A stretch of 64,000 nt of DNA from Clitoria ternatea (GCA_037962975.1 CM075673.1:18894001-18958000); one strand, 5' to 3'; positions 32,911-45,574 are shown, numbered from the stretch's first letter. Numbers and translations are program-made. Notes: generated by a model not told the origin, from the letters alone.

Positions 32911-34627
32911 TGATAAGTGCTTATTTTATAATTAAATTCATGACTCAATTGGACCCATTTTTTGGATAACTTAACTAAATTGATAAATAATTGAGCATGA
33001 TTTTGATTATAAATAAAGTGTTAAGAAAAGAAGCTTGAATTGCAAAAATCAGTTAGGAAGTTGTCAAAAGCCTTGAAGAAACAAAGAAGCACCAGAACAT
33101 CAAAGCAAGGACGCTTGAGCGTGGCACACTGCATGCTTAAGCGTGGAAGAAACAAAAGGCCTACGCTGCGCATGCACTCAAGCGAAATTGAAGAACACAT
33201 CAACAGCCTCTCACGCTTGAGCGTGAGCCCGAGCTCGCTTAAGCATGACCTTATGCATGACTGGCGCTTGAGCGTGGCTATATGCAGCTCAAGCGTGACC
33301 CTGGGCATGGATTGAAGGAAAGCAAGTAGCATCAGACCCCCCACGCTTGAGCGTGAGAAGGGGACGCTCAAGCGTGAACATGAGAGCGCTTGAGCGAGCC
33401 TGAGCATGGCTTGAGCGTGAATTAAACATTCTGCACCACAAGTAAGCCACGCTTGAGCGAGGATAAAAGGAATCAAGCGTGAATCAAGCGTGGAAACCAG
33501 TATATTGAATTGGAAGGCCACGCTTAAGCGTGGTTAAGTCAGCTTGAGCGTAAAACTATCACTAAGCATCAGAACCTTTCACGCTTGAGCGTGACAATCA
33601 AGCTCAAGCGTGACTCATGCAGTATGGGATTTCTAATTTAATATTCACCAATGGTGCGATGCCAACTCAACCATTTTCTTGTGTTTCTGTATGTCTCCGA
33701 ATATTCCTTCATGGGGTTTATGCAAGTGGCAAAGGGAGCTGAACTAGAACCCCTATAAATCAAGCAGAAAATAAGACAAGAGGCATTAGATTCAATCCCC
33801 TGTATTTCCCTTACAATCCAACCTTTTCCATTATTTTCTGTATTCATATTTTGAAGGTGAAAATGCAAGGCATGAGTAACTAAACTCCCTTATGGGATTG
33901 GCTGTAATCCATTCAACACTGAAGTAATGTTGTTGTAAGTTTTTATTTAGTAATGAGATTTGATAAGTTTCTGTATTTCCTTCTACGTTTAATGCCTGAA
34001 AGTACTTGATCACTATTTTCTTGTTTTAAGTTTTCTCAAGTATGCTGGGAAGTGACTTTTGAAAGCAGATCTGAAAGAAATACTTATTGTGAGTAGGTAG
34101 CCAGGGATGGCGTCTAACGTAATAAACGTCAAAACAATCGACCGATAATGCTGGGATGATTTCAAAGTGACTGAGGGATCAGCGGTTTGAAATCATTCTT
34201 ATGAATTTTGTAGTCGAGGGATCGATACAAATGACTATGATTGTGACGTAGAAATTATCTTTTCGATTTACTTATATAAAAACTTATGCAGCTTACAGAA
34301 GGTGAAGATGTGATAAAGCCAATCCCTGTTTTACAAAATTGATTTCTCTCAAAAACCATTTACTGTTATCTTTTGCAAAATTTCACTCTCTGTTATTTAT
34401 TACTTTTTATTCAACATCATTCACAACAAAACAAACTAAAAACCTTCTGCCTAATCAATTCAAAACTAAGATCTTCATTCTAACCCCTCCCTAGTGGAAT
34501 GACAACTATACTATATTACAACTTCTGTGTTTAAACTTGGCACAAGCATTACATTGAGTTCATATTATACAAACTTGATTCTCTTTCATTGAACTCTTCA
34601 TTCCAATATATGAAAAACTAATCATCA
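32911..34627 (+). repeat. Element C 3' LTR (1717 bp)
   Basis: Partner of 7077-8794, with the TATA box at 33753-33760 and the dyad cluster at 33110-33615. Its first base is shared with D's target duplication. Followed by ACCAC (34628-34632). Confidence 0.95.
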
Positions 34628-34632
34628 ACCAC

Positions 34633-36700
34633 ATGCAAGAAAATTTACAAAATCAGCATACCAAGGAACACGTTGGATACTAAGATTAAAGAGTTGTTCA
34701 TCTGGAAAAGATTCATTGATGGGAATATTATCTGTTTCTTCTTTTTCAGATGTCAACCTAGATAGGTGGTCAGCAACCAAGTTCTCGGTACCCTTCTTGT
34801 CCTTAATTTCCAAGTCAAATTCTTGTAATATTAGAATCCACCTAATTAATCTAGGCTTTGCTTCCTTTTTATTCAATAGATACTTAATGGCAGAGTGGTC
34901 AGTGTAAATAGTAACATGTGAACCTATCAAGTAAGACCTAAATTTATCAAAAGCAAAGATAATAGATAACAGTTCTTTTTCAGTTGTGGCATAATTTACC
35001 TGAGCATCATCTAGCATCCGGCTAGCATAATGAATTACATGGAGCTTTTTATCCTTTCTTTGCCCCAACACAGCCCCCACTGCGTAATTACTCACATCGC
35101 ACATTAACTCAAATGGGAGTTTCCAATCAGGTGGTTGCACGATGAGGGCAGAGATTAGAGCTTGCTTAATCCTGTAAAAAGCTTCCATACAAGATGAATC
35201 AAAATTGAAAGGCACATCTTTACCCAGAAGAGTTGTAAGAGGCTTTGTGATCTTGGAGAAATCTTTAATGAACCTGTGGTAAAACCCTGCATGTCTAAGA
35301 AAAATCCAAATACCTTTCACATTTGTAGGTGGAGGCAATTTTTCAATCACTTCCACTTTAGCCTTATCAACTTCTATACCTCTCTCAGACACCAGGTGTC
35401 CAAGAACTATGCCTTCTCTTACCATAAAATGGCATTTTCCCCAATTTAGAACCAAATTGGTTTCTTCACAACGCTGCAAGACTTAGCACAAATTTGTTAA
35501 ACAATTATCAAAATCCAAACCATGCACTGAAAAATCATCCATAAAGACTTCCATCACATTTTCAATAAGATCAGAAAAAATTGCTTGCATACACCTTTGA
35601 AAAGTCGCAGGTGCATTACATAAACCAAAAGGCATACGTCTGTAAGCATAAGTCCTATAAGGGCAAGTGAAGGTAGTCTTTTCTTGATCAGATAGATGAA
35701 TGGGAATTTGATGAAAACCTGAATACCCATCCAAATAACAGAAATAAGAGTGTTTCGCAAGTCTTTCAAGCATCTGATCAATAAAAGGGAGGGGAAAATG
35801 ATCTTTTTTCATGGCGCTATTTAACTTCCTATAATCAATGCACATGCGCCAACCAGAGACAATCCTAGTAGGAATCAAGTTATGTTTATCATTTTCAATC
35901 ACAGTTATTCCCCCCTTTTTAGGCACCACATGGACAGGACTTACCCATTTACTACTATCAACAGGATATATGACTCCAGCATCAAGCAATTTCAAAATTT
36001 CCTTTTTAACCACTTCTTGCATTTTAGGATTTAATCTCCTAAGTGGTTCTACTGTGGGCCTACTTTCATCTTCTACAGTAATCCTGTGCATACAAAGAGA
36101 AGGGCTAATTCCTTTAATATCATCTATTATATAACCTATTACCTTTCTATACAACCTAAGTTGTTTCAAAAGTTTTTCAGTTTCATATAGATTCAATTCA
36201 GCATTGATAATCACAGGATATGTGGAATTAGGACCAAGAAATTCATACCTTAATGAAGCTGGTAAAGGTTTTAATTCTATATTAGGGCTTACCATTTTGT
36301 CACACATGACCTTAGTATCATGTAAGGCCTCAGAGCAATCAGATGTTTCTGTCAGCTCGATCATGAAAACAATTTCAAGTGGGTCATTAGGAAGGGTTGC
36401 TTCCTTTACCACTTGTTCGACAAAATCCACAGTACAGCAAACATCATTATAAGGTTTTTCTAAAACATTTTTCAAATTAAAATCAACCTTTTGGTCTCCA
36501 ACAGTTAGAGACAACTTACCATTCTTGACATCAATCACAGCACCTGTAGTTACTAAAAATGGTCTGCCTAAAATAATAGGAATCAAAGAATCTTCATCCA
36601 TTTCAAGCACAACAAAGTCAGTAGGTATAAAAAATTTTCCTATCTTAATAGGAACATCCTCTAAAATTCCTACAGGATATTTTACAGATCTATCAGCTAA
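34633..36700 (-). pseudogene. Element B protease end, RT and RNase H (Athila type, broken)
   Basis: Minus strand. The piece 35483-36610 has PIILGRPFL (protease C-terminal block), WVSPVHVVPKKGG, WRMCIDYRKLN, YLDGYSGFHQI and the catalytic box VFMDDFSV, the FMDD form typical of Athila. A stop at 35480-35482 (CAA to TAA in a conserved CQVLQRC context) separates it from 34625-35479, which carries the connection and RNase H (MCDVSNYAVGAVL, TEKELLSIIFAFDKFRSYL, YTDHSAIKYLL and LVADHLSRL). Another CAA to TAA stop lies near 36700. The frame then meets element C and resumes at 7076 with integrase. Confidence 0.88.
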
Positions 36701-38560
36701 TTACAAAGACATCCTAGTAGGTTTCAGTTCACCCAATCCTAACTTTTTAGCAACAGATAATGGCATTAAACTCAGACTCGCTCCTAAATCACACAATGCT
36801 TTATCTATTTTCATGTCACAAATCATGCAAGGAATAGAGAAACTACCTGGATCTTGGAGCTTGGGTGGAAGTTTCTTTTGAATTAGAGCACTGCACTCTT
36901 CAGTAAGTGCAACTGTACCATCTTCCTCCAGTCTTCTTTTGTTGGACAAAATGTCCTTTAGGAACTTCGTATATGTAGGCATTTGCTGCAAAGCATCTGT
37001 AAAGGGAATATTAATATACAATTTCTTTAAAACATCAAGGAACTTACCAAATTGTTTGTCCAACTTTGCTTTGGCTAAGTGCTGAGGAAATGGAATGGGA
37101 GGTTGATATGGCTTAACCTCCTCCTTCTTTTCTTGTGGTTTCTCTTCTTCAATTACTGGATGAGATGAAGATTCATCTACTTTCTTTTCCTCCTTTGCAG
37201 TCTTATCAACTGGCCCATCGTATTGAGTACCACTCCTAAGAGTAACAGCCATGGTTTGGTTAGATGGTCCAACCTCTGGTTTTCCAGGAAATGTTCCTGG
37301 TGCTCTTTGAGAGTAGGAGACTTGTTGGGCAATTTGATTCTCCAGTATTTTGTTATGGGTGACAAGAGAGTCCACTTTTGAAGCCAAGTTTTTTATTGCA
37401 TCAGAGAATTCATCATTTTGTTTAAGTTGAGTAGCTACAAATGTCTCCATCAAGGATTCTAGCTTTGATTTTTATGGAATATAGGTTCCTTGTTGAGGTT
37501 TGTAGTTACTTTGGACCTTGTGAAGGTCTGTAGTTACCTTGATAATTTCCACCATAGTTTCCAATAGCATCCACCTGATGCATTTCTTGTTCTTGATTAG
37601 GGGTCATTACTAAATGGAAGTTTGTAGCTCTATGTCCTAAAACACCACAAACTTCACAAACAATATTAGTAGCACCTATTGACCCTATTTTATCTAGTTT
37701 TAATGTTAATGCTTCAACTTTGACAAAAAGTAGTGAAAGAGCATCAACAGAGTACTTACCTGGTGTTTTAGCAGGTAATCCTCTCGCAGAGTTCCACTGA
37801 TAAGTGTTTTGAGCTATTTCCTCAATCAGGTTCTCAGCTTCATCAACATTTTTACTCATGAAGGCTCCTCCAGCTGCAGCATCTAAAGAGATCTTTTGTG
37901 TGGAAGTTAATCCATTATAGAAAATATGGATTGTCAACCACCTTTCTATCCCATGGTGAGGACATTCTCTTAGCATCTCCCTGTATCTCTCCCAGGCTTC
38001 ATATAAGGATTCATCATCTTTTTATGAAAAATTTATGATTTGTTTTCTCAACACATCAGTCTTGTTCCTTGGGTACCATTTATTGATAAAAGCACTGGAT
38101 AATTGTTCCTAAGTCGTGATGGATCCTTCAGGAAGAGAGTATAACCACGCCCTCGCTTTATCTCTTAAGGAGAAAGGGAAAAGTCTCAAGCGAATGGCAT
38201 CATTGGTAGCTCCGTTCATCTTCAGGGTGTCACAGTATTCAAGAAAGATTTGAAGGTGAAGATTTGGATCTTCAGAGGGTAATCCTCCGAATTGGTTCTG
38301 TTGAACCATAGAGAGTAGTGAAGGCTTTAATTCAAAATTGTTAGCCTCCACTGTGGGTCTAAGGATGCTAGATCTTCTCCCATTAGTGCTTGGAGCGGCA
38401 AAATCTCTTAAGGGTCTGTGTTGGTCTGCCATTTGTTTTTCTTTTTGTTCTTTTTGTTGTTTTTGTTGTTTTCTTAAAGCTCTAAGGGTACGTTCTATCT
38501 CAGGGTCAAATCCTAAGTTTAGATCAACACTACGGCTTCGTCACATAAAAAGAAAATAAA
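36701..38560 (-). pseudogene. Element B gag and protease (Athila type, broken)
   Basis: Minus-strand pieces: 38109-38432 (RPLRDFA, LKPSLLSMVQQNQFGG, RLRLFPFSLRDKARAWL), 37506-37976 (EAWERYREMLRECPHHG, LDAAAGGAFMS, degenerate knuckle CEVCGVLGHRATNFH) and 36701-37453 (linker, then protease site LCDLGASLSLMPLSV). Upstream of 38432 the frame continues to a DPEIERTLRAL-like motif shared with gags of C and E. Stops near 38106 and 38028 fit TGG to TAG and CAA to TAA; more damage lies near 37500. Gag similarity to C and E underlies the idea that B-type elements mobilise them. Confidence 0.83.
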
Positions 38561-38728
38561 TGACAACTAAAACAAATTATCACAAAAATAAAACAACAAC
38601 AGATACAAAATAAAGAACAAAATACAAAATTACAAACAAAATAAAAATAAAAATAAAAATAACAATAAAAATATTAACAAGTATGATCTAATTGAATTTC
38701 AATATTGCCAATATTTGAGGGACAACAG

Positions 38729-38746
38729 TCCCCGACAACGGCGCCA
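38729..38746 (-). other. Primer binding site, tRNA-Asp with one mismatch (element B)
   Basis: The minus strand reads TGGCGCCGTTGTCGGGGA; one C to T difference from the exact tRNA-Asp complement in C and E. It lies 6 bp from the LTR. Confidence 0.9.
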
Positions 38747-38752
38747 AAATCT

Positions 38753-41725
38753 TGACAGGGCCCGCAAGCGCACGGGTTATGTCGCGTAATATAAAAGATT
38801 ATCGTTCTCCACAGGGACTGTGTTTAAAGTACTGGCATATTAAAATTTAATTATCCACACAATTGCTTTTTAAGGTTTTTGTAAAATAAAACACAAAATT
38901 AAGTTGCACAGAATATGAATAAATACAAAAATAAAATTTACTTGGCACTTAAAAGTCAGAGTTGAGAGTATCTTGGAATTTCGGGAGATTAAGACTCTAT
39001 TTTATGTTAATGAATTTTAACTTTTCATAAATAAGAATCGAATTAAGTTTTCCAAGGCGAATTTTCCAAAAGCTAATTAATATGTTCCTCTCGGAATCTT
39101 ATTAATGTACCTAACTTATGGAAAGCGCTGCTTAATCCTCGGAAAGGCCCATTATCGTCTTATGAAAATCCCTTTTATTTCCTCAAAAGAATTTTGATTA
39201 CTTTCACGGTTTTACCGAGGTCACAAAAAGCATCTCAAAAATCTTAGGTTTAGTTCAAAACTTTTCGGTAAAAATAAATCTCTCGATTCTATTTATTACC
39301 TAAACTTACTAATATACCCGCAAGTATATAGTTTTATCATTTAGGTTCTTGTTAGGAATTAATAAAAGCATTGAGCATAATTGAACTAAATGGAAAACAG
39401 AAATTTATTTAATTCTAAGTCAAAATAACATTAAAATAAAATATTATCAAACCCCTTTCATCCCAAGATAATTAATTTAGCTACTCATGAAATAATATAA
39501 ATTCATATAAATAATGGAAAAATAAAACATACAAGACATGGTAAAAATAAAAACTTACAGGTTTCTCCAAAAGCTCAGAATAATTTACCACTGTAATTCC
39601 TTGTTGCAATATTCCTCCACCAATTACAAATTTAAATAACTCACTTTTACAATTCACAACTCTTAAAATAAAATAAAGAAAAAGAAAATAGAAAGAGAAA
39701 CAAAACGAAAAAGAAAGAAAAAGAACGAAGAAAGAAATAAAGAAAAAAGAAAGAAAGAAAAGAGAAGGAAGGAAGAAGAAAAGAGAAAACGAAAGAAAGA
39801 GGAGAAAGAAAAGGAATTGAAGCTTATGGAATTGATGCTTTGGTGATGTTATCCGTGTTCCTTTTTATAGGCAAAAGAAGGGAAGAAGTCAGCTTGGAAA
39901 ACGCGTTGCCAGTTGGAGATTTTCGGTGCAATTGTCTTCTTCTCAGCCGCCCCACCATCACAGCTTGGAGACAGCCTGGATACTGTCAGCCGCCCCCTAT
40001 AAGTCAAACATCCACTTGGATAGTGGAAATCCAAGTCAGCAAGTGCATTCGGTGGAAATATGGGTCAGTTTTCATATTTTTGACTCGGATTTGGTGCCTC
40101 AGTCTGAGTGGGAAACAATCCGAGTGAAAAAGGTGCCTTTTGTGCACAAGACCGAGTGAAAAAACTGCTGTTCGTTCACAAGGCCGAGTAAAATCTTGCT
40201 CGGTGTTGAGTTGAGGGGTCGGTGTTTAGGAGAAAATTGGTCGGTGTTCAAAGGAGATGGGAAATAATCCGAGTGGCTCCCATTCACGCTTGAACGTGTT
40301 TAATCTCGCTTGGGCGAGCACATTCTAATATTATGCCACTCGCTTGAGCGTAACCAGAGTCGCTTGAGCGAAAGACCTTTGTTTAATCGGAATTACTTCA
40401 CTCGGTTACTGATTAAGAAATGGCTCGGAACTGACTAAAGAGGGACTTGGATCCGACTGAAGATGATTCATTTGGGACTTGATTGAAGACTCACTCAGGA
40501 TCGGAACAAATTCAATCGGTACCCAAACTGTTTCACTCGGCTGTCTCTGAATTTGAATCACTCGGATTTGCTTTGAAATAATTCAGTCGGCCTTCATTCC
40601 TTGAAATGATACACTCGGAAGTGTCTTCTTGCTTTTCACTTTAGTCGTCGATCAACCCAGTCGGTTGTCTTCACTCGGGAATCGGAGTTGATTTTCAATA
40701 GGAATTGCCTTCAATCGTCAATCAAATCACTCGGATATACCTTTCACTCAGAAATTTGGACTTGAAAGACTCTGGAATTTGGCTGATAGAAGTTCTTCCA
40801 TGTCCGAGCCTTGCTTTGCTTGGAAATGCAGCTTCCTGACCCAACTCACTCGGATGTGCTTTCCTTAGAGACTTCTCACTCGGGCTTAGTGTGAAACTTG
40901 AGAGTCTGCCCGAGTGTGATTCATTCCCAGTCAGATCTTTCATTGCTTGATAAGACTCTACTCGGAAATGCCTTGTTCTGGTTAAGAATACCATCTTCTC
41001 CGAATGAAACCACTCGGAGACCTCCTTATTCAATAGTTTATTCATTATGTGGCTTCTTCTGCTCGGAATCCATTCACTCGGAATAGCTTTTTGCCCAAAA
41101 AAGCACTTGTTCCTTGGTCAGACTTGCTTCAGTCAACATCCCTTCACTCAGAATTAGCTTTGGGTAGTTTTTATTGAAGTTCAGTCCCTTTTTTCACTCA
41201 GAATGGTTACACTCGGATAGCTTCCACTCGGAATCACCTCCAACCGAGACTTATTCCTTTTTAGCATTGAACCTCCAACAGAGTCAGCTATTTATCACTC
41301 GGAATGGCTTTGACAGGGAACTTTCCACTCAGATTCTGCTCCAACAGTGAATATTCCACTCGGAAAAGCTCCATTCTGAGTCATTCCACTCGGATTGGGT
41401 CCTTTCTGAGTCATCCTACTCGGATTTGGTCATTTTGAGTCGGATTTCAACATTCTGAGTCAGAATTTAGCATTCTGAGTCAGAATTCAGCATAAAAAGA
41501 GAGTTCTTTCAACTTTGGGCTTGTTCTTCTTGTTTCTTTATCATTTTATGGTCATTTTTCTCATGTTATTGACCCTTTATTACCTTAATTTCTGCAAAAT
41601 AACATACCCAAGTAGAATAAAGTGGAAAGAAAGCAAAAATCACAATAAATAAAGGAAATACAGTGCATAATGATTAAAATTCTAAGCAAACTAGATCTAT
41701 TTTATTGTGTTATAAAGCACTTATC
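38753..41725 (-). repeat. Element B 5' LTR (2973 bp)
   Basis: Same length as 1517-4489. TATA box at 39861-39870 (minus strand CTATAAAAAG), dyad cluster 40283-40373, ACTCGGA array 40090-41480. Several array copies that read CTCAG or TTGG in the 3' LTR read CTCGG here, which suggests independent loss of CG in the other copy. Confidence 0.93.
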
Positions 41726-41730
41726 AAATT

Positions 41731-43936
41731 GCACACTACTTTCCCAGAAATCACACTTGGATAGTTTAGCATTCAACTTCTTTTCTCGGAGTATCTGCAG
41801 AATGGTCTGAAGGTGTTGAGCATACTCCTCAATCGACCTCGAATACACCAGGATGTCATCAATGAATACCACCATAAACTGGTCCAAGTATGGTTGAAAA
41901 ATCCGATTCATATAGTCCATGAAGATGGCAGGGGCATTCGTAACTCCAAAGGGCATTACAATGTACTCGAAGTGCCCATACCGAGTCTGAAACGCTGTCT
42001 TCGGAATATCTTCTGACTTCACTCAGATCTGGTGGTATCCCGACCTCAAGTCGATCTTAGAAAACACAATAGTGCCCCTCAACTGGTCCAGTAAGTCATC
42101 AATCCGAGGCAATGGATATTTATTTTTAATCGTCAATTTATTCAGCTGTCGGTAATCGATGCACATTCGCATGCTACCGTCCTTCTTCTTTACCAGTAAC
42201 ACCGGAGCACCCCATGGTGAAGCACTCGGTCAAATAAAGCCTTTTTCCAGCAGTTCATTTACTTGTTTCTTTACCTCGGCCAATTCCACCGAAGACATTC
42301 TATATAGCGCTCGGGACACAGGCTCTGCCCCGGGAATTAAGTCAATAGAGAAATCAATCTCCCGACTGGGAGGCAACTCCGGAATTTCTTTCGGAAAAAC
42401 ATCAGGAAATTCACAAACAATTGGAATATCACTTGGCAGAAGGTTATACCGAACCTCCGAAGCAAATAAAATAACATATGTGGCTGAGACATCACTCACC
42501 ACATCCTTTGTGTCGAGTTCCTGAGAGAAAACAATACTCTTTCGATAGTAGTTGACCATCACATGATTAGCAGCTAGCCAATCGAGACCTAGAATAACAT
42601 CTAAGTTCCTCAACGTCATACAGATAAAATTCACTCGGAAAGTACGGTCTTTGATTTACATCGGTATATCTCTACACACGGTGGTTGCGTGAAAAGTGGA
42701 ACCGGTTGGAGTGGAAACAATCAGAGCGTTCTCCATTAAACCGATCGGCAAACCAAGCCGTCGCACATGACTCTCAAAAATAAATGAATGGGTCACGCCC
42801 GAATCATAAATTACATCAACAAGATAGCCACAGATGAGGCACTTACCCTGCACCAAGTTGTCATTCCTCATGGCTTCCGAGGCATCAAATGCGAACACCC
42901 GCCCGATCATGGCATTCTGGGCACCACTGGACTGGGCATCAGATCTTCCTGATTGTTGGCCTCCCCGACCAGCACCATGTCTGCCTCCTCTCTGAAAATT
43001 GGCACCCCGAGTCCCAGAAGGGTTGGTTCGATTGCCTTGCCTGCTCTGCTCCCGCCTCTGTGGGCAATCGGGCCTAAGGTGCCCCGGCTGACCACACTGA
43101 AAGCATACAATCTGATTGGCTGGACAGTGTTTTGAAATATGGCCTTCCTGGCCACAATTGTAGCACGCACGGCTACCAGAGAGATTACCCGATCGGCCAG
43201 TAGAGCCCCGACCGGAAGAGGAGGAAGAAGTAGCAGAAGACTTGCCGCCCCGAAAGAATTGGCTCATCCTCTTAAAGCTGAAGCCCTTTACTTTCAGTGG
43301 CTTTTTGTCTCTCGGCTGAGATGTCCTTTGTAACTGCACCTCTTCGGTCAGTCTGGCTTTGTTCACCAGAGTCGGGTAGTCCCAAATCTCCATCGGTACA
43401 ATTACACTACGGAGTTCAATCCGTAGTCCAGCCTCGTATTTAGCATACTTGCCGCCCTCAGTCCCTTCCAGCGAAAAAGGATGGTAAAAATCACACAGCT
43501 CGTCGAACTTGCTGGTGTACTCGGCTACAGATAGCCGGCCTTGCTCTAACTTTAGGAATTCCATTTCCTTCCAGATTTTCTAGTTATCCGGGAAGTACTT
43601 AACAAGGAATCTCCTTCGGAAATTTGCCCATACTAGCGGCTTATTTGCCGCGTTCATCTGTACCTTCACCCGAGACCACCATACTCTAGCCTCGTCCTTT
43701 AATTGATAGGTAGCAAACAAAACCTTTTACTCTTCCGAGCACTCGAAGTATTCAAATACCTGCTCTATGTCCCTGATCCAAATGTATGCCCTGTCATAAT
43801 CGTGCCCTCCCTTGTAGGCCGGGGGATTCCTTTTCAGGAATTTGTCTAGAGTAGGACCAGACTCAGTCCTACTCATCAACTGGGTAAATTTGGAGAAGAA
43901 ATCATCTCCTCCAGTGGAACTGGTTCCTTCGGCCAT
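41731..43936 (-). pseudogene. Element A gag, protease and 5' part of RT (broken)
   Basis: The minus-strand start ATG at 43936 (MAEGTSSTGGDDFFSKF). Gag carries two intact zinc knuckles (CYNCGQEGHISKHC and CFQCGQPGHLRPDC, near 43170-43060). The protease site reads YDSGVTHSFI, with Val replacing the usual Ala. RT has VFIDDILVYS (about 41865) and runs into element B at 41730. Stops occur near 43727, 43580, 42654, 42234 and 42023; compared with D at the same codons, four of the five are single C to T changes (CAG to TAG, CAA to TAA, two CGA to TGA) and one is TAC to TAG. Confidence 0.88.
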
Positions 43937-44155
43937 ATTGTAATTCTACAATGAGCAAACATATCACCATTAATAACCAACGCCAACAAGGGAGTCGAAA
44001 ATTTACCTCATACACATAAAATGCCACGCCAATGGAGTGCCAAGGGAATGATGCCAAGCTGCACAAGCAAAACACAACACAATTGAATGCAACCAGCCCT
44101 CACAGGACTCATACAATCACTGGATTGACCCATACACCCGGCTCTAGAAAGAACC

Positions 44156-44167
44156 GCTCTGATACCA
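44156..44167 (-). other. Primer binding site, tRNA-iMet (element A)
   Basis: The minus strand reads TGGTATCAGAGC, 2 bp from the LTR start at 44170. The 219-bp leader (43937-44155) resembles the leader of element D. Confidence 0.92.
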
Positions 44168-44169
44168 AC

Positions 44170-45088
44170 TGTAACATCCTAGGTTAATTTACCTTTTTAT
44201 TTACATACGGCAAATTATTTTCACAATAAATTTTTCGCGTTGAATAAAATTTGTATCTTAGTATGAATTAGTATTTACTTCTTTTAACATTTAATCCACT
44301 CGGTCTAAATGTAAAATAATATTTACCTCTTTTAGCTACATAAAATCATGCTCAGTATGAACAAAATCGTTCTAAAATAATTCTTTAAATAAAAGTATGT
44401 TAAAATAATAACCGATCAAAAATGGTTCTATTCAGTCTTGATAATAAATAGTATTCAATTAGATGCAATTAATATGATAATAAGAGTGCACGCAGAATAA
44501 CATCCGCTCGGTAAAATGGAGTCGAAACAGCGGGAGAAGAAGAAGGAGCAAAAGAAGAAGAAGAAGAGGACAGGGGTCACTCGCCTGAGCGAGACCCCAA
44601 AATTCCTAGGTGAAATCTGAGAGTCGCTTAGGCGAGTACCGACTCGCTTGAGCGAATGCCACACCTGAAGTCTAAGCGAGCAAGACGCATATGCGGACTC
44701 ACATGGGATTCACTCGGTAAAATGGTTTACTCGGCAATAGGGTTTCGCTCGGAAAACACTCAACTTCCACTCACCCGGACCTTCCACACTTGACTCATTA
44801 CTACCCCTCACTCAGAAAGCTTAGTTCAGTCACAACTCCCTCGGGGATAATTCAACCTCCTTCACTCGGTTATCGCTTCCCCGAATATCCTCACTCGGTG
44901 AATACCCTATCTTTACTTCCCTCGGAAGAAACTCAGATTTCCCCTTGGACACATCCAACTTCTCTTCACTCGGAATCATGATACACCTTCTTCACTCAGA
45001 ACTCTCTCCCTACCAATCTCACTCGGGACATTCTAACCTTCCACCCAGAAGGAGGGTCTCTCGGTTATCCCTCACTCGGGAATGAATC
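44170..45088 (-). repeat. Element A 5' LTR, part 1 (U5 side)
   Basis: Begins TGTAACATCCTAGG in plus orientation, similar to element D. Contains a CGCTTNAGCG cluster (44579-44690) and an ACTCGG motif array (44510-45075). Interrupted at 45089 by solo LTR F; continues at 50283. Total LTR length without F is about 3.05 kb. Confidence 0.85.
44579..44690. repeat. CGCTTNAGCG dyad cluster, element A LTR
   Basis: Copies CTCGCCTGAGCGAG, GTCGCTTAGGCGAG, CTCGCTTGAGCGAA and a degenerate CTAAGCGAG within 112 bp. The relative position is the same as in element D, close to the U5 end. Confidence 0.75.
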
Positions 45089-45574
45089 TGTAACATCCCG
45101 AATTTTATAAAAATGAGTAATTAATGGGAATGAATAATAAATAATTGTATATGAGTGGAATTGTGTCCCAAAAAAAATATTGGAATGATTAAATTGAGGT
45201 TTATGAAAATTATTTATGACTTATTGGGACTTTAAGAGTTAAAATTATACCCGGTTAGAATATGGGTGTCGGACCAAGTATCTTCGATTGAGATGCCATT
45301 GGTCAGGGCTGTTAAGAATATTATTGGGAATCCGAATATGTCTTCGGAATAATTTTTGGATTTAGTATTAAGCCCGAACAGAGAACCTGTAAGTTATAAA
45401 ACGATGAAATTTTAATAAGGGGATTAAACTTAAAATCAAAAATCCCTTTTTCCCCTTCTTATTTCCGTAGCTCTCTTTTCTCATTTTAGAAAACACATTG
45501 CTTCTCCTCCTCTCTCCCTCATTTTCGTTACTTCTCTTCTCCTCTACACAAACCCTCTCTTTTCTTCTATTCTT

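Larger units (their letters stand above)
7077..34627 (+). mobile_element. Element C: non-autonomous gag-protease-ORF2 LTR retrotransposon in element B
   Basis: Plus-strand element with 1718- and 1717-bp LTRs (TGATAAGTGC...ATCATCA), a perfect 5-bp duplication (ACCAC), an exact tRNA-Asp primer site, gag-protease, a separate 433-codon ORF2, a 1.2-kb tail and a purine tract. There is no reverse transcriptase, RNase H or integrase anywhere in its own sequence (7077-14391 plus 32911-34627), so it must borrow these. Its own length is about 9.0 kb; the rest is element D, inserted exactly at the purine-tract/LTR junction. Hand comparison of the LTRs gives about 33 substitutions (about 1.9%), mostly transitions. 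Confidence 0.9.
1517..41725 (-). mobile_element. Element B: Athila-like LTR retrotransposon inserted in element A
   Basis: Two 2973-bp LTRs (1517-4489 and 38753-41725) begin TGACAGGG and end CA in plus orientation. The flanks 1512-1516 (AATTA) and 41726-41730 (AATTG) form a 5-bp target duplication with one mismatch. In the minus direction the order is LTR, tRNA-Asp primer site, gag, DLGA-type protease, RT with FMDD, RNase H, integrase, a 1.3-kb non-coding tail, a purine tract and LTR. Gag and RT are Athila-type. The interior is split by element C at 7077-34627. By hand count the LTRs differ at about 110 of 2973 positions (about 3.7%), the highest divergence of the four measurable pairs. Confidence 0.92.
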
